Below the pieces are notes generated by a model that saw only the letters and a list, made by a program, of their open reading frames with translations, was not told the origin of the DNA and searched no databases. A program made the position numbers and the translations under genes. This document shows, piece by piece, positions 27,724 through 40,580 of a stretch of 64,000 bases of DNA. Numbering within the stretch: the first letter of the stretch is position 1; every line of letters begins with the position of its first letter. Origin of the DNA: Aphrophora alni (lineage: Eukaryota; Arthropoda; Insecta; Hemiptera; Aphrophoridae); the NCBI GenBank assembly GCA_963513935.1, contig OY740774.1, positions 95,921,668-95,985,667 on the forward strand. The letters are read 5' to 3'.

Positions 27724-28954
27724 AATTTAAATTGAAGTTAATAACTAACTTAAATTGAATTTCATAACTTACTTGCTTAACATATATTCTGTAATCATAC
27801 AGCACTACCAGAACGAATTATTTTAAGAGCAGCTGAAATAAACTAATCCAATAAATATTTTCTTCAGACTTTAGAGATACGTAATTCAGGTAATGTGTAG
27901 GTTAGCAATTTATATAAAATATATACAGTATGTATTATATTTAGTTAAAAATATGAAATCATTTACCAAAGATTTTACAGAAATATAATAACTTCCTGTC
28001 TATTTATACGTTTATTTTGTATTTGTTGAAGTAACATTCAGCTGTACATTTGACCAAAATAAGGGAGTCGATAATAATACTAAACATAAATTTGGCTATT
28101 AAATCATGTTCAATTTAAGTTATGTTGAATTATATATGGAGAATTTTATTTCAAACAATTGTTGACATGGGGTCAATATTGTTGTGGTTATATGACTTTC
28201 CATTACTGTTTTTTCATTTTATATAACAACGTGGAAACAATATATGTTACATATAGATGTTAATGTGTAAAACATAAAGTACAACATAACTCTTTCAAAT
28301 GTTGGAATCGTATAGTGTGCACTCCGTAGCTTTATTTCCACAAGGAGCTATAAATAAAAAGAACTTTCAAGGAAAATGTATTACTTCACTTTATTTATAA
28401 CAGACAGTTCTTGTATCTCTTATATGAACTATGTATTCAAATACGGAATGGTTAATGATTTTTTAAATAAAAAAACTCCGAGATTTCGTTCGTCCATTAT
28501 TAATTATTAAAAATAAGAAAAACTGGATTTATTATTGGCAAAAAAAGAAGAAATATAGAAAATGATTTTGTTCTTGTTCTTTCTTATATTATACAATAAT
28601 GAAATATAATTTACAACAGGCATTATCCTTTTTAAAATAGTAATAACAATTTAAGAGCCAATTGGTTCTTTTTTAGCCAAAAACCAAAAACACGATACAA
28701 TATGTTCACCTTTCATTATCTTCTAAGCATCTTTGTACGTGCATCATTATTTGCGCCCATTTAGAAAGTAGTATTGTTATTATTTGAACTATTACATAAG
28801 TAAGAAACTTTAATAAATGTTACTATTATTTTTTATACTTTAAAATTATTGTTTTTTCTTAATGTATACAAACTCTAGGTCAAAATAGGTGAACGTAACT
28901 AAAATTATTTAGATTTATCTACTAAAAACTTGACTCGGAAACAACAGAATCTCT

Positions 28955-28955
<1 letters not shown>

Positions 28956-29004
<49 letters not shown>
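28956..29004. repeat. (AT)n microsatellite
   Basis: An alternating TA run of about 48 bases. Confidence 0.9.
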
Positions 29005-29005
<1 letters not shown>

Positions 29006-30165
29006 GTATAAATATTTACATACATTATACATATATATATTTGCAAGGTATAATAAAACAAACGAAATTTTGTTTTTCTTAATTTTGTTTCTTAAATTTG
29101 TAAACATATACAGGTATGTGAAAACAATTACCCCTCGAGTTATGACTAGGGACATATTTTTCATTGGTTACACTCTATACTGCAATTACGACACGAATCT
29201 ATTTTGATATCGACAATTTAATCAACTTTTTTCACAGAAACTAAACTTCAGTAATTTTCGTGAAAACCAGCGTAAAATTAAGTCTTAACCTTTAAGTTTT
29301 TGGTGTAAATTGAGTTTGTCAAGAAGTCAAAACTTTCGAATAAAACGAATAGAGAATTTAATTTTGTGAAAATAACATGAACTAAAAACTAAAAATACGC
29401 TACACAAATCTTACTTTTAATCGAAACAAATATATTCGGATTGTGAAATGCTCTATTAAGGAATATAAAGTATAAATAATAAGTACATAACATGAGTACA
29501 AACTTGTTAGGAGGTTCAACTAATTATACTTTTTATCTATATGTAAGTTTTAGCTAATTAATATACGAAATCTCTATTTAAAACTCTATAAACACGCTAT
29601 AAACACAATATAAGTGTAATTGGAAAACAAATTGTTCTCTTTTTTGGAGATTGCATTCCGTATGGATAGTATTTTCGTAATTAGGAGGTGACAATAGACT
29701 GCGCAAAGTAACACTACTATGTATTTCTGAAAAGAACAATCACACTTTATCAAAACATACAGAGGGAGGAACCAAAAAGACTCATAATTAGGTAATCTTG
29801 AAAACATGTCAAAACTATTTATTATATTTTATAAAACTACACTTTTGTATGGTTGAGCAAAAATCGAAATGTTTTCATTCAAGTATTGCGAAATAAATAA
29901 CAAATCCTAAGTGTTCTGGGATATCTGTGGGTTATTGAATCTCCTAAATTGTTATTATTTAGGCAATTCAACTGTTTAAATTGATTATATATTTAAAACA
30001 AATAAGTTTGTAATGCTATAAAAAATGACAATTGCATTTAAAATCTTCCAAGATGTAAAAATTCTTATATAATTCAATAAACATATTGTATAATAAAATA
30101 TAATTTAATTCTCCTCCCATATCTCTGAAAGTCTGAATGTAGAAGTAGGAGTAAATGAGCAATAC

Positions 30166-30169
<4 letters not shown>

Positions 30170-30237
<68 letters not shown>
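30170..30237. repeat. (AT)n microsatellite
   Basis: An alternating TA run of about 68 bases. Confidence 0.95.
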
Positions 30238-30240
<3 letters not shown>

Positions 30241-31547
30241 ACTGTGGAAATTACCTTATCACTATTATTCCTATAATTATTCCAGGGCCGCTATTCATTT
30301 TGACTCTCATCGTTTCGATGGTTGCCGGATCACAGAAATGCAGGGGCAGTTATTGAGTTGTTCAATGTATTTCTATTGGAATCGTTGCCTCCATTCTAAG
30401 ACTGGTCAAGCCTAACACGTAGCGAATTTTTAAAATATGTTTTGCTTCACCCTTTTAGAGGAGCTGTGTTTACCAGGGTCACGATTTTAACAAAACCAAC
30501 TTCTGGATCTACATTTTCAGTTTTCCCTATTGTGTACCCCTCCCTCAGGAATATGGCTCATTAGACGAATATGGTATGGGTCGCTAGACACCAATGGTTA
30601 AGTGGTACGTTACTAATTGTAGTCCGAGTTTAAATGTAAAATAGATAGACGGCCATTTTATAGCAAAATCTAGCTTTAGAGGGACTAAATTAGTAGAGTC
30701 AATCCTTTCCCATATAATTAGAGAGGTAAGTATTAATGTTAAGATATAATAACCTAATACAATAATATTACGAAATGTAGAAAAGAATCGCTCATCGGTG
30801 CTGGCTGACTTAGTTACTTCGAATTTCGTATTTGTAGGTCTGGGTTGAGACACGTTGTTACCGGTAATATTCTAAAAGATCCACATTGTCCACTTTCCTA
30901 AATTTGCAATATCTTAAACTGGCTTTACTCTTCTCCACCAAATGGAAACTTTGCAATACAAATATACAAAACCTTTTGAAAACTTATATTTTTATATACC
31001 AAATAACCGATTTAATGAAATGACGCTTCCGCTATGCAATAATAACGAAGTTATCTTTTATTTCAATCATTAAAAGAGTAGACTTTAAAAAACACGTTAT
31101 TCTTATCAAAAGTAAATTGATTCAATTATATTTCATAATATTTTTTTTTACTTTGCCCGTTAAAATTTGACAAAGGAGAACAGTTTCCTCCCTCTTTTCT
31201 CTACCACGGAGGAAAAGATTTGACGAAACAAATTAAGAACCGTCTTCCCAGGGAAACCACTCATTATTATTCAATAGATCAGTTTAATTAGTAAAGATTT
31301 CCTGTAAAGAAAGAAAATGTAATAAAAAAATTGTTAGTTGATAAGTTAACAGTCACAACATTCTTACGCAATTGGAAGTGCTTCAAAAATGTACGATTTA
31401 AAATGTATTTGGACTATTCAAAATTTATAACATCTAACAAAACATCATTAGTTTTAAAACAATATCTGTATATCCTTCTACTTTTTTCTTTCAACTATAA
31501 TTTCAAAATAAATACTACAATTTGAGCACACTGTGGAGAACATAAAG

Positions 31548-31721
31548 ATCAAAATCAATCACCCAATACCACAATTCAATAAAACCAAATTAATTCCCCT
31601 ATATAGATTTCAGTAATAACTTTTTAAATAATCAAACACTGAGGATGGTATCTATGTTACATAATGAAATAAACCTTGTTTTATTGAAAGGTGGCATTGG
31701 GTATTTGATTATAATCAAAAT
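31548..31721. mobile_element. Second small inverted-repeat insertion
   Basis: Inverted arms of about 30 bases (about 31,556-31,585 and 31,678-31,711, sharing ATTCAATAAAAC/GTTTTATTGAA and CCCAAT/ATTGGG) are flanked by an 8-base direct repeat ATCAAAAT at 31,548 and 31,714. The centre carries CTGAGGA (31,639-31,645) followed 20 bases later by GAAA, spaced like a degenerate hammerhead core but without a convincing stem II. The layout parallels the element at 54-277. Confidence 0.35.
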
Positions 31722-34700
31722 TAAATAGTTTTACAATTATTAAGCGTAATTTCTTTTACAATTTATAATTTAATAAATAATTAATAAAATAATATTATAA
31801 TAATTTCCTGAAGTGTGTGAGAGTGTGTGTGGGGGGGGTGTATTACTATTAAAAATAAATGTCACAAGTTATACGCGTAATTTATTCACAATCTACACAC
31901 ATTTTATATGATATCAAGTAATTAATTCACAAATAAAAATATGTAAGCATTACATGGTTGATAAAAGCTCTTATTTTTAAAGCTATTAATTCAAAATTAT
32001 ATAAAAACAATATTATTACAACTAAACTAATATTCAAAATAAAAGTATGGAATATGTTTAAAGACCACATATAAGTTCGGATAGTAGAGAACGACGTCCG
32101 TGTACGATAATGTTTTAAATTAGGAAGAATACCTTCGTATGGACACAATACTAAGTATTTCATATATGTTTGAGTTACTGGTCCGGAATATGTTGTCACT
32201 TTTTTACAAAAAAGAATTCACGTGACTGATATACACAGTACGTAAATAATTTTCAAATATTGAATAATAATTTTTAACTCGGATATCTCAAACATGCACT
32301 TTTGCTTTAGTGTAATTCGTTAAATTATTCTACATGCAATATAATTTATTTAAGGTGAAATTTAATTACCAAAGTAATCAGTTAAATTTTGGACATGATA
32401 TTTAATATTTTGCAATTGAATCAGAGGTCGTATTTTCACATGAGTTACAGTTCGCTACATTCAATGTGACATAACTATCAGTTAAACGCTTCGTAAACTC
32501 GGCCATAGTTATATTTAATTATGTATTACTAATTTATATGAATACATCTGCCAATTTAGAGCAATATAATTAATACCGCAATCGAATAATTAATTACTGT
32601 CATGACATCAACATTATTAAATTAATGTCAGTTGAACGTGCCTATTGCTTTAAACTGTTCGTTATGATTGGTAATTAATTGTATTACAGGTTATTTTTGT
32701 CAAGTTTAAAATAGAAAAAATACATGTTAACATTTTTATTTACATGTATAGATTTTTTAAATATATGCTTTTCTCTTTTTTTCACTCTTTCAAGTTGGAT
32801 ATTTAGAAAACTATTTAGATTTCTCATTTCACTTTTTAACTGTTTAAAAACGACTCTGTCTCGAAAATCTTTAATATATACTACCACATTTATCAAATTA
32901 GTTTAGTAACCAACCTAATAAAATGGAGTGCAACACACTATAATAATATTATCAGTATTATAATGTATAAATCTATTAAAAATCTTATTTGCTCTAAAGT
33001 TTATTACATAAAACTTAGTACTTAATTACGTTGAAATATAGAGACGGATGTGAATATATCAAGGACAAGCTGAGACATTTGTTGATTAGATGTATTGCAA
33101 ATGATTACAAATATGTAGATTTATGTTACATTTTAAATATAAAATACGATATAATTACAAATGAAAGCAATAATATTTTTAACGGCAATAATAAATAATT
33201 ATCTAACTCTGATACAATGTCAAATTGAACATTGTAAATAAGTAAACACAAGTAATAAGAAAATGAAAGTGGTTTGACTTAAAAATGTTTACTGAAAACC
33301 TAATATTGCTGACGATATCTATTAAAAAAAAAAACAATTTCTTGGATTGAAAATATTGTCTAATTTGTTACTAAGGTAATTAATCATAAAAATATATTAC
33401 AACAATAAACATCGATTGCAAATTAATATTCGTTGTATTTATTCAGTTTATTCGAATGTCTATCAAAGTTAATATTTTAACTACATTTTTAAAAATAATG
33501 ATGCATTTCGTTTTAAAATATGTTTACTTCTACTTATAACTTTGTATAAATTTAAGAAAGCGATGTATAATTTTTGAGGTGTGTGAGTTTAATGTTAAAA
33601 AGATAAAAGGTAGTATGAATTATAAATCAATCCTGAATAAAAGTAATTTTTCAAATTTTTCTTAATAATTGATTTATTACATTTAGTTTATTATTTACAA
33701 TATATTTAAAATATATGTTTCTGAAGTTTTAAATTATTGATTAGTGTTGTTATCTATATTGCATCATTATTATATGTTCGTACGATTTAATTCTAAAATA
33801 CATATTACAATTAAAACTTCAAGTCCGTGAATGCGATATCGTTCACGGTAAGATTTTGGTATGTTTTCTAAATATTTGTGTTTTGAATTCAACTGAAGAT
33901 GATCTAGGTTTTGAAATGCGGCTTGCTTCGGTTTCTCTTTTTTTGAGTTAATTGGAATTTTAATTGTTTCGAGATATTCAAGAAATATATTAAAAAATAG
34001 TATTTTAAAATAAATTTTCTTTTAATCATAATGTTCAAAACAAAGCAAGAAATTACAGCTTCAAATGTACTTAACTACATCTCTGTAAGTGACTCGGTAA
34101 AATTCACTTCCACCAAAGTGTACTATTGACTCCTTTTATATATTGAATAGCTATTAATCAAGTGAATCTAAGAGAGGGAAATTTCTATAGGATTACAGAC
34201 TGACATTGATTAATTGGGTCGCAGTTAGAAGAAAGTTTTTCCAATTATAAACAAGACACCTGAGCTCGGTTCCTTTGAGTCCCCTAGATAAATAACATAA
34301 ACATGGTTTAAGCTTTATATATTTTAGAAACGACATTGAATATATAATATTTACTATATTACCTCATGTTATGTAGATACTATTTTATCATAAAATATGC
34401 ATACAGGATTTTATTGAAGGCTTAAGTGTTCATTTTTTTATTTAGGCACTAATATCTTGTTAAAGTTGATTCGAAAATTTTAAATTATTTACCTATTTAT
34501 AAACTTTACATATTATGTTATGTACTAGGCCATACAATAACAGTAATAGTGTGATACCTTCTAGGTATTTGTCATAGTAAAATTCCCGATGAAAACGGAA
34601 CTTGATTAAACGTACTACTTTTAGATATGTGTATTATATTTAAACAAATGAATATTTAAAATAGATTTCGCTTAAAAATCGAGCAATATAATCTCGTTTA

Positions 34701-36474
34701 CACTATTTACAGTACTACATAAAATATACGGAAATATTAATAATATTGACATAAATATTAGTAATATTTAATATTTTACTCGATGTTTTAATAAAGTTCG
34801 TAATTAAAATGTACAAATTTATCCACGTTTAGACTCAGGTTTTTAGAACGGATAAATACTACATTATTTTGTGTACGTAACTTTTTGTAAATTAAGTATA
34901 TGTGAGAAATTAAAAATATTAGCAAATATTTATACAATAGCTTTCAACAGAAACGTAAGAAATCGTAAGGCTATACAGTACCTGTGTACACCCTCCTTTA
35001 AAATATTCAATTAACTGAGCACTTAACATAATTCATAAAAAATATTCAAAACGTAACTGGAAGCAATAGCACTGCCTTTAAAATACAATTCCCAATGGAA
35101 ATAGTTTACGTACTACAATTGAAATTGCATAGAAGATAATCGAAAATTAATCATTTTTTCTTTTCTTTTTTAAATTTCCTTTCATTATACGTTATTAAGT
35201 TTTTTTCGTAGTTATTTACCTATTATCAAATTCAAATAAATAAAATTACCGAACCTTTGAGTTAGCATAAACATCTCAAATTGTATTTCGGAAAACTAAA
35301 ACGAAAAATACAAAAGATAACTAATTTTAAAATGGACAACATATGCCATGTATACTAAACAAGATCCGCTTTAGCTGAACGAGGACACACACCACTCTTT
35401 GTATTTTTTGGTAATGTTTACTTTTAACACACATCTCACTCTTCTTAAATATAAAACTCTCTACATTTTAAAAAACCGCTAGCTAGATTCAAAGAATTTT
35501 TAAATTTTGTAATGATAGTTATTATTTATGATTGTGGTAGGGGCCTAGATGTTTTTGAGTCTTACGCTGCATTATTAGTGGTTTTCAGCACTGTCTCCCC
35601 CTCGCAAAGCTAAAGCGACTCCACTGTATAATAGATCCATAAATATAAACTAAGCTGCAGTAATAGAAGTAGTAGTAGTTTTGGTTATAGAGGAAAGCAA
35701 AACATATTTAGGCAGGAATTGAAAATTACTACCTGAGAAGTGCTGATATTAAGCGGCAATATTTAAAACTAATAATTTTAAATAAAACATAAGTGACGTG
35801 GCAAGGCGTGTCCCGTCATTTGATTGGAAGACGTTGATACAGTATCCGGCAAGTGCTGATATCGTGTGGACAAAATCAAAACTATTTTAACATTAAACGT
35901 CACACAATAAATAGAAAAAAAAGGCCAACTTAAATGAATCCTCAGGAAAACATGATTAAATGTGAATTTGCTGTTTCAGAGCCGATGTCATCCCAGACGT
36001 CGTTAATCACCAACTTTATTTTTTGTTTGTACATTTATTTTATTAATTAATTTTATATTCCTTTGAATTTTTGTATATTTTTCTGTTTGGCTATTTAAAA
36101 TATAAATTCATTTAAATCTTAAATTATTTATAAATATTATTCTATTTCAATCTTTTTTGTTGCTGTCACTAATGAGTTTTCTAATTTTGTTTGTCAGTAT
36201 TGTTTCATGTTTTGACAATGCTCATGATTGTATTATATTTTTATACAATGGATGTCTAGTACCTTACACGGATGAATAATAGTTTGAATCGAATTGATGA
36301 ATCGCACACTCAAATAATATTGCGTAACGAACTGTAGAAGGGGCTAAGTATAAGTCAACCGCACAGCTAAATGGTCTCTATTGTAGGAACGTTCATAATA
36401 CAGAAACTAAAGTGGAAGCAGAACCTGTGTTAGAAACCGAATTAGGGGGAGACCATTTCACTTCATAGTGGTGT

Positions 36475-36695
36475 GAATGAGAGAGAATATATTAGGATTG
36501 CAATGAGAAAGTGAGAAGGACGGAAAAGGAGTAAAAAAATAAACAGAGAGAGACGATGTTTAAGGAGAGATGGTAAGAAAGTGATATATAGAAAGAAGCA
36601 GTGAGGTAGGGAGGATAAAAAATTGAGAATGTGAAAGCGAGATAAACAAAGAAAGAAAGTAATAACTCTTCAGAGATATAAAGAGAAAAAAACTC
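36475..36695 (+). repeat. Purine-rich (GA-rich) stretch
   Basis: About 220 bases in which the plus strand is dominated by A and G, with recurring GAGAGA, GAAAG and AAAGAAAG words. It is not a clean microsatellite. It ends some 70 bases before a 36-base A homopolymer. Confidence 0.6.
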
Positions 36696-36759
36696 GGTGA
36701 AGAGTGTTGTATGTTTTATTATATTGTATGTTGAATTTTGAAAATATTAAGTTCTTTTC

Positions 36760-36762
<3 letters not shown>

Positions 36763-36798
<36 letters not shown>
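36763..36798. repeat. Homopolymer A(36)
   Basis: An uninterrupted run of A. It could be the tail of an old retroposed sequence or a simple repeat. The upstream sequence is not recognisable as a gene. Confidence 0.9.
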
Positions 36799-36800
<2 letters not shown>

Positions 36801-37430
36801 TACTCTACAATTCTTTGAAAATAATCTGCAGTATTTATATTCTGATTATATATCCAACAGTGTTTATTAATTTTCATTACATCATTTAGTCATTTTAAGA
36901 AATAAAAGATTTATCAGTGAATGTAATGTTTATAATCTTTGAAAGGAAAGTGAAATTTAAGCTACACAAGGGTTTTGTTATTTTTTAAATATTATATCAT
37001 ATAATAATTATAGAATACATTCAAAATAAATAACTTTTTGTCTTTGCTGAAATAGATCATGTAGGTGATATCAATCATTGGTCGTCATTATAAAGACATT
37101 TTGTAAAACAATGGTTTTATTGTTCCTCTAAAATACATTTGACCTAAATCTCAAATACAGAATGATTTCTTACATTATTAAAATTAATTTTATTAATACA
37201 AATAATTTTTAAAATGTATATACTCTATTTTAGTTTTAATATCCAGAATTTGTGTATCTCTCTTTTACAAACAAATATTGTCCTTATATTCTACTGTTTT
37301 TATTAACTATTGGCAATTTTTTACCACAAAATCTTCTGAATAAACATAAATTTGAATAACTATTTAGTTTAAAATAATTAAGAAATAGTTACAATGCAAT
37401 ACATATCTTAAAATACTTTATATAAAGCTA

Positions 37431-37572
37431 AGTTCCCTCAGGCTAAAAGAAGTGAAGTCATTAATCATCATAACACTAAGTGAGGGGCATTGTCGGCAGA
37501 CGTTGAGTAATTGCCCTGAGAGTAAGTGTCGAACAAAAACGTTTTTATAATTTAGATATCTCAGATTCTAGA
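37431..37572 (+). repeat. Dispersed repeat family A, copy 3
   Basis: Contains TTAATCATCATAACACTAAG, GACGTTGAGTAATTGCC and AGTAAGTGTCGAAC, matching copies 1, 2 and 4 in the same order. Confidence 0.7.
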
Positions 37573-38384
37573 CACATGCTACTTTAAATTAAGACTAATC
37601 TTAAAACGATGGGGACAAAATATTAGCAAATTTATCACGAATAACCAAATGTTCAATTGTATAAAATAAAAAATATTCTTTGTTCTTATGATATTTTAAA
37701 ATAACAACGCAGAATTACTATTTTAAATAATACCGCACAGTCGTTTAATTCTGTATACCTAAGTTATTGTAGTATATATAAACTTCTCTGTGTATTAAAT
37801 TTGTACTGAATTTTACTAAGACATGATGCAAAGTATGGTGGTTTTCAATTTTTTCTAGTAGGCGTTTAAAATTATATATAATTTGTCTCCTTACACTTTC
37901 AAAGAATAAAAATATTACCTAAACAAACCTATTATAGCCAGTGATCATTTAATACTTCAAAACATTTTAGTTTGTTATACATAACAATATTTTCATTCAG
38001 ATTAGTTTTGTTTTTTCTTCTATATTTATATACTCAAAATATAAAGTAGGCTACATATTTTTTGTAGAATATATTTATTTGATGATTGATGTGTTAAAAA
38101 TATTTTTATCTATCTATATATTCTAAAAATCAGTAATTAAGAATACAATAAAATTATATTGACTTTTTTATTCGTGTCCTATGGACCGAGAAGGTGTAAC
38201 ATTTCCAGGATTAATTAATATGTAATTTACCAAAACATATCTTAATGCAATAAATATAATTACAGTGTTAAAAGGGTAAATATAAATAAACAAAATATTG
38301 CAAATCAACAACACGAATAGCAATTACGTAATAAAATAATACACAATAACTGTAGAATTTTCCTGTAAACATAGCTTATATTGA

Positions 38385-38500
38385 ATCAAACAGCAAACGC
38401 CTGAAGGAAGTAAACCAATATCTCCTACTGTCGGAAGAAAAGATAATTGAATATTCCTTCCAATCAGAGATATTTACGACTCTACTGTTTGTATTTGCTC
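38385..38500 (+). repeat. Dispersed repeat family B, copy 2
   Basis: Matches the segment at 23,725-23,840 in word order: CCTGAAGGAAG, ACTGTCGG, ATAATTGAAT, CAATCAGAGATATT. Confidence 0.5.
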
Positions 38501-39489
38501 ACTTCTATATTACATTTTAAAATCAACACTGTAATAAGTAGAAAACAGAATAAAAAAAGTAGAAAATAATGGAATTATCTTTTTAAATGTTTCCGAAAGA
38601 GTCGTAAAATATAATCTTTTCACAACTTCTCTAATAAATTGGTTTCTAAAACCTATTTAATACGTTTATTTTCATTGAAAAATATCTTAAATATCTAACT
38701 GTTCCAATGTTTCTAAAGGTTGTATTTATGCAAATAAGGTTGTTAATAGTTACTAATTTTAATTATTATATTAATATTATTTAAAAGTCGTTCATACAAA
38801 GAGTTTGTTAAAAATTATAAGTACATCTTGTTCATGACACCCTAAGTCTGCAAGATTGCATTGGACCAAGTACCTTTAATAACATCTAGTTCTTGGAACA
38901 GCAATCAGAATTCCCTACGGTTCAATAATAATGGGCCTACATATTTGTTCTTTCTCACTGTAGAATATTTGTGCGCCAACAAAATAAAAATAAATTGTTA
39001 AAATTCCATAATATAATTTACAGTTACTTTGCTAGAATATTACCGAACAAATAAAACACAAATTTATTTCAATTTTGACAAATAAAGTCGAGTAATTGGA
39101 GGAGAGTTGTACGTTATAAAAAACATTTTTCTCCTTGGGATTCCTTCATGTTATCGAAAAACTAATGTTCCTAAATATGTCTCATTTCCATGATGTAGTA
39201 TTGACAAACAAAACAAAATACTTAAAAGTCAATAAACATAATTTAACATTATGAGTATTATATTTTCGTCACAATAAATATTACAAATATAATTACTATA
39301 TAGATTTATTCTACTTTAAATTTAGAATATATTATAATGACCTGTTATTTGACAAATCGTCAAGAAACAAAGTATAAAGTCTTACATTATACCAGAAAAT
39401 AGTATATGTAAATACAAAGATTGTATATAATATTGTATTATTCGAGGTTGAAAGAATATAAGAATCTCTATGTAATATGGTTTTAAAGG

Positions 39490-39552
<63 letters not shown>
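39490..39552. repeat. (AT)n microsatellite
   Basis: An alternating run of about 63 bases. Confidence 0.95.
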
Positions 39553-39556
<4 letters not shown>

Positions 39557-40360
39557 TTATGAACAACGGTGTAATGCAAATTCAAGTCTAGCTATGGTTG
39601 GCATTTGTGTGTGTTGTTTTTTCTACTATAATTAAAGCAATATTTTTTATGTTTATAAACCTATGTCAGATTGTATAAAAAGTTGTCTCTAAGTTCGTCT
39701 ACAAGATGGGCATAACTATACAGCTATCGCCCGTAACAAGTTATCAGTTTTTAATTGAGAATAAATTAAACAATACCATTATTGTACATAATAATCAAAT
39801 TATATTTATTAAATACGGACTTAAAACTCTTGCAGCCATTGCTGTCAATATAAATTATGACAGTAATTCCTTGGTCAGTAAAGCTGAGTAGTTTTTTCCA
39901 ACAACAACCAAATTTTCAATAATAATTCATCGGTCTTTTTCAAGTGTTTCTTAATGAGTCCAATTTCATCACCATTAATAATAAAACGAAATGCACCCCC
40001 TGAACCACTGAAATATGATTTTAACGAATAAAAAATAATTAAAAATAATTAACATCTAAAAAGAGCGGTTTACAGGCAGAAGATGTAGATTTATTATATT
40101 TATGACAACATAATATAACTTGTATTTATACATACAAACGACATTAACTTGATTTTTTTTATTTTATCTATGATATGTACTGTGATTAAAAGACACAATA
40201 GAAAAATTCAATATTTTATTATTAATTTACCCTTTGTGAGAGATTTTTTCGTATTTTAAATATTTAAAATAAATTACATATTAAGTTTAAAAGTACATTT
40301 ACTTCCGGGACAACTATTATTTTTAAATTATTAATTTACAACAATTTTTTTTTTGTTATC

Positions 40361-40580
40361 TTGAACTACAAAGAAGATTATTCTAAATTCCAACTTGTCT
40401 AAATGGGAAACAGGTTTTATTTTGGCACTTAGTTCATAGGCAATTACTCAAAGTCCCACAATAATGGCCCTAGCTTAGTTTTATGATGATTAATCGCATC
40501 CTTCATTGAGCGTATGACAGCTGGTTTGGAAGTAACTTTTTATATCAAGGGAGTTAAGAAGCTCAATGGCTTTTATTATA
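40361..40580 (-). repeat. Dispersed repeat family A, copy 4 (reverse orientation)
   Basis: The reverse complement matches copy 1 over about 200 bases. It shares ACCAGCTGTCATACGCTCAA, TTAATCATCATAAAACTAAG, TTGAGTAATTGCCTA and, at the far end, AGAATAATCTT. Together with copy 1 it defines the longest extent seen for the family. Confidence 0.7.

Noticed and set aside
30155..30415. Open frame beginning in an AT microsatellite and running into a GC-richer part
   Set aside because: The first third is a Tyr-Ile artefact of the (AT)n repeat. The rest has no recognised domain, and a neighbouring frame looks equally plausible.
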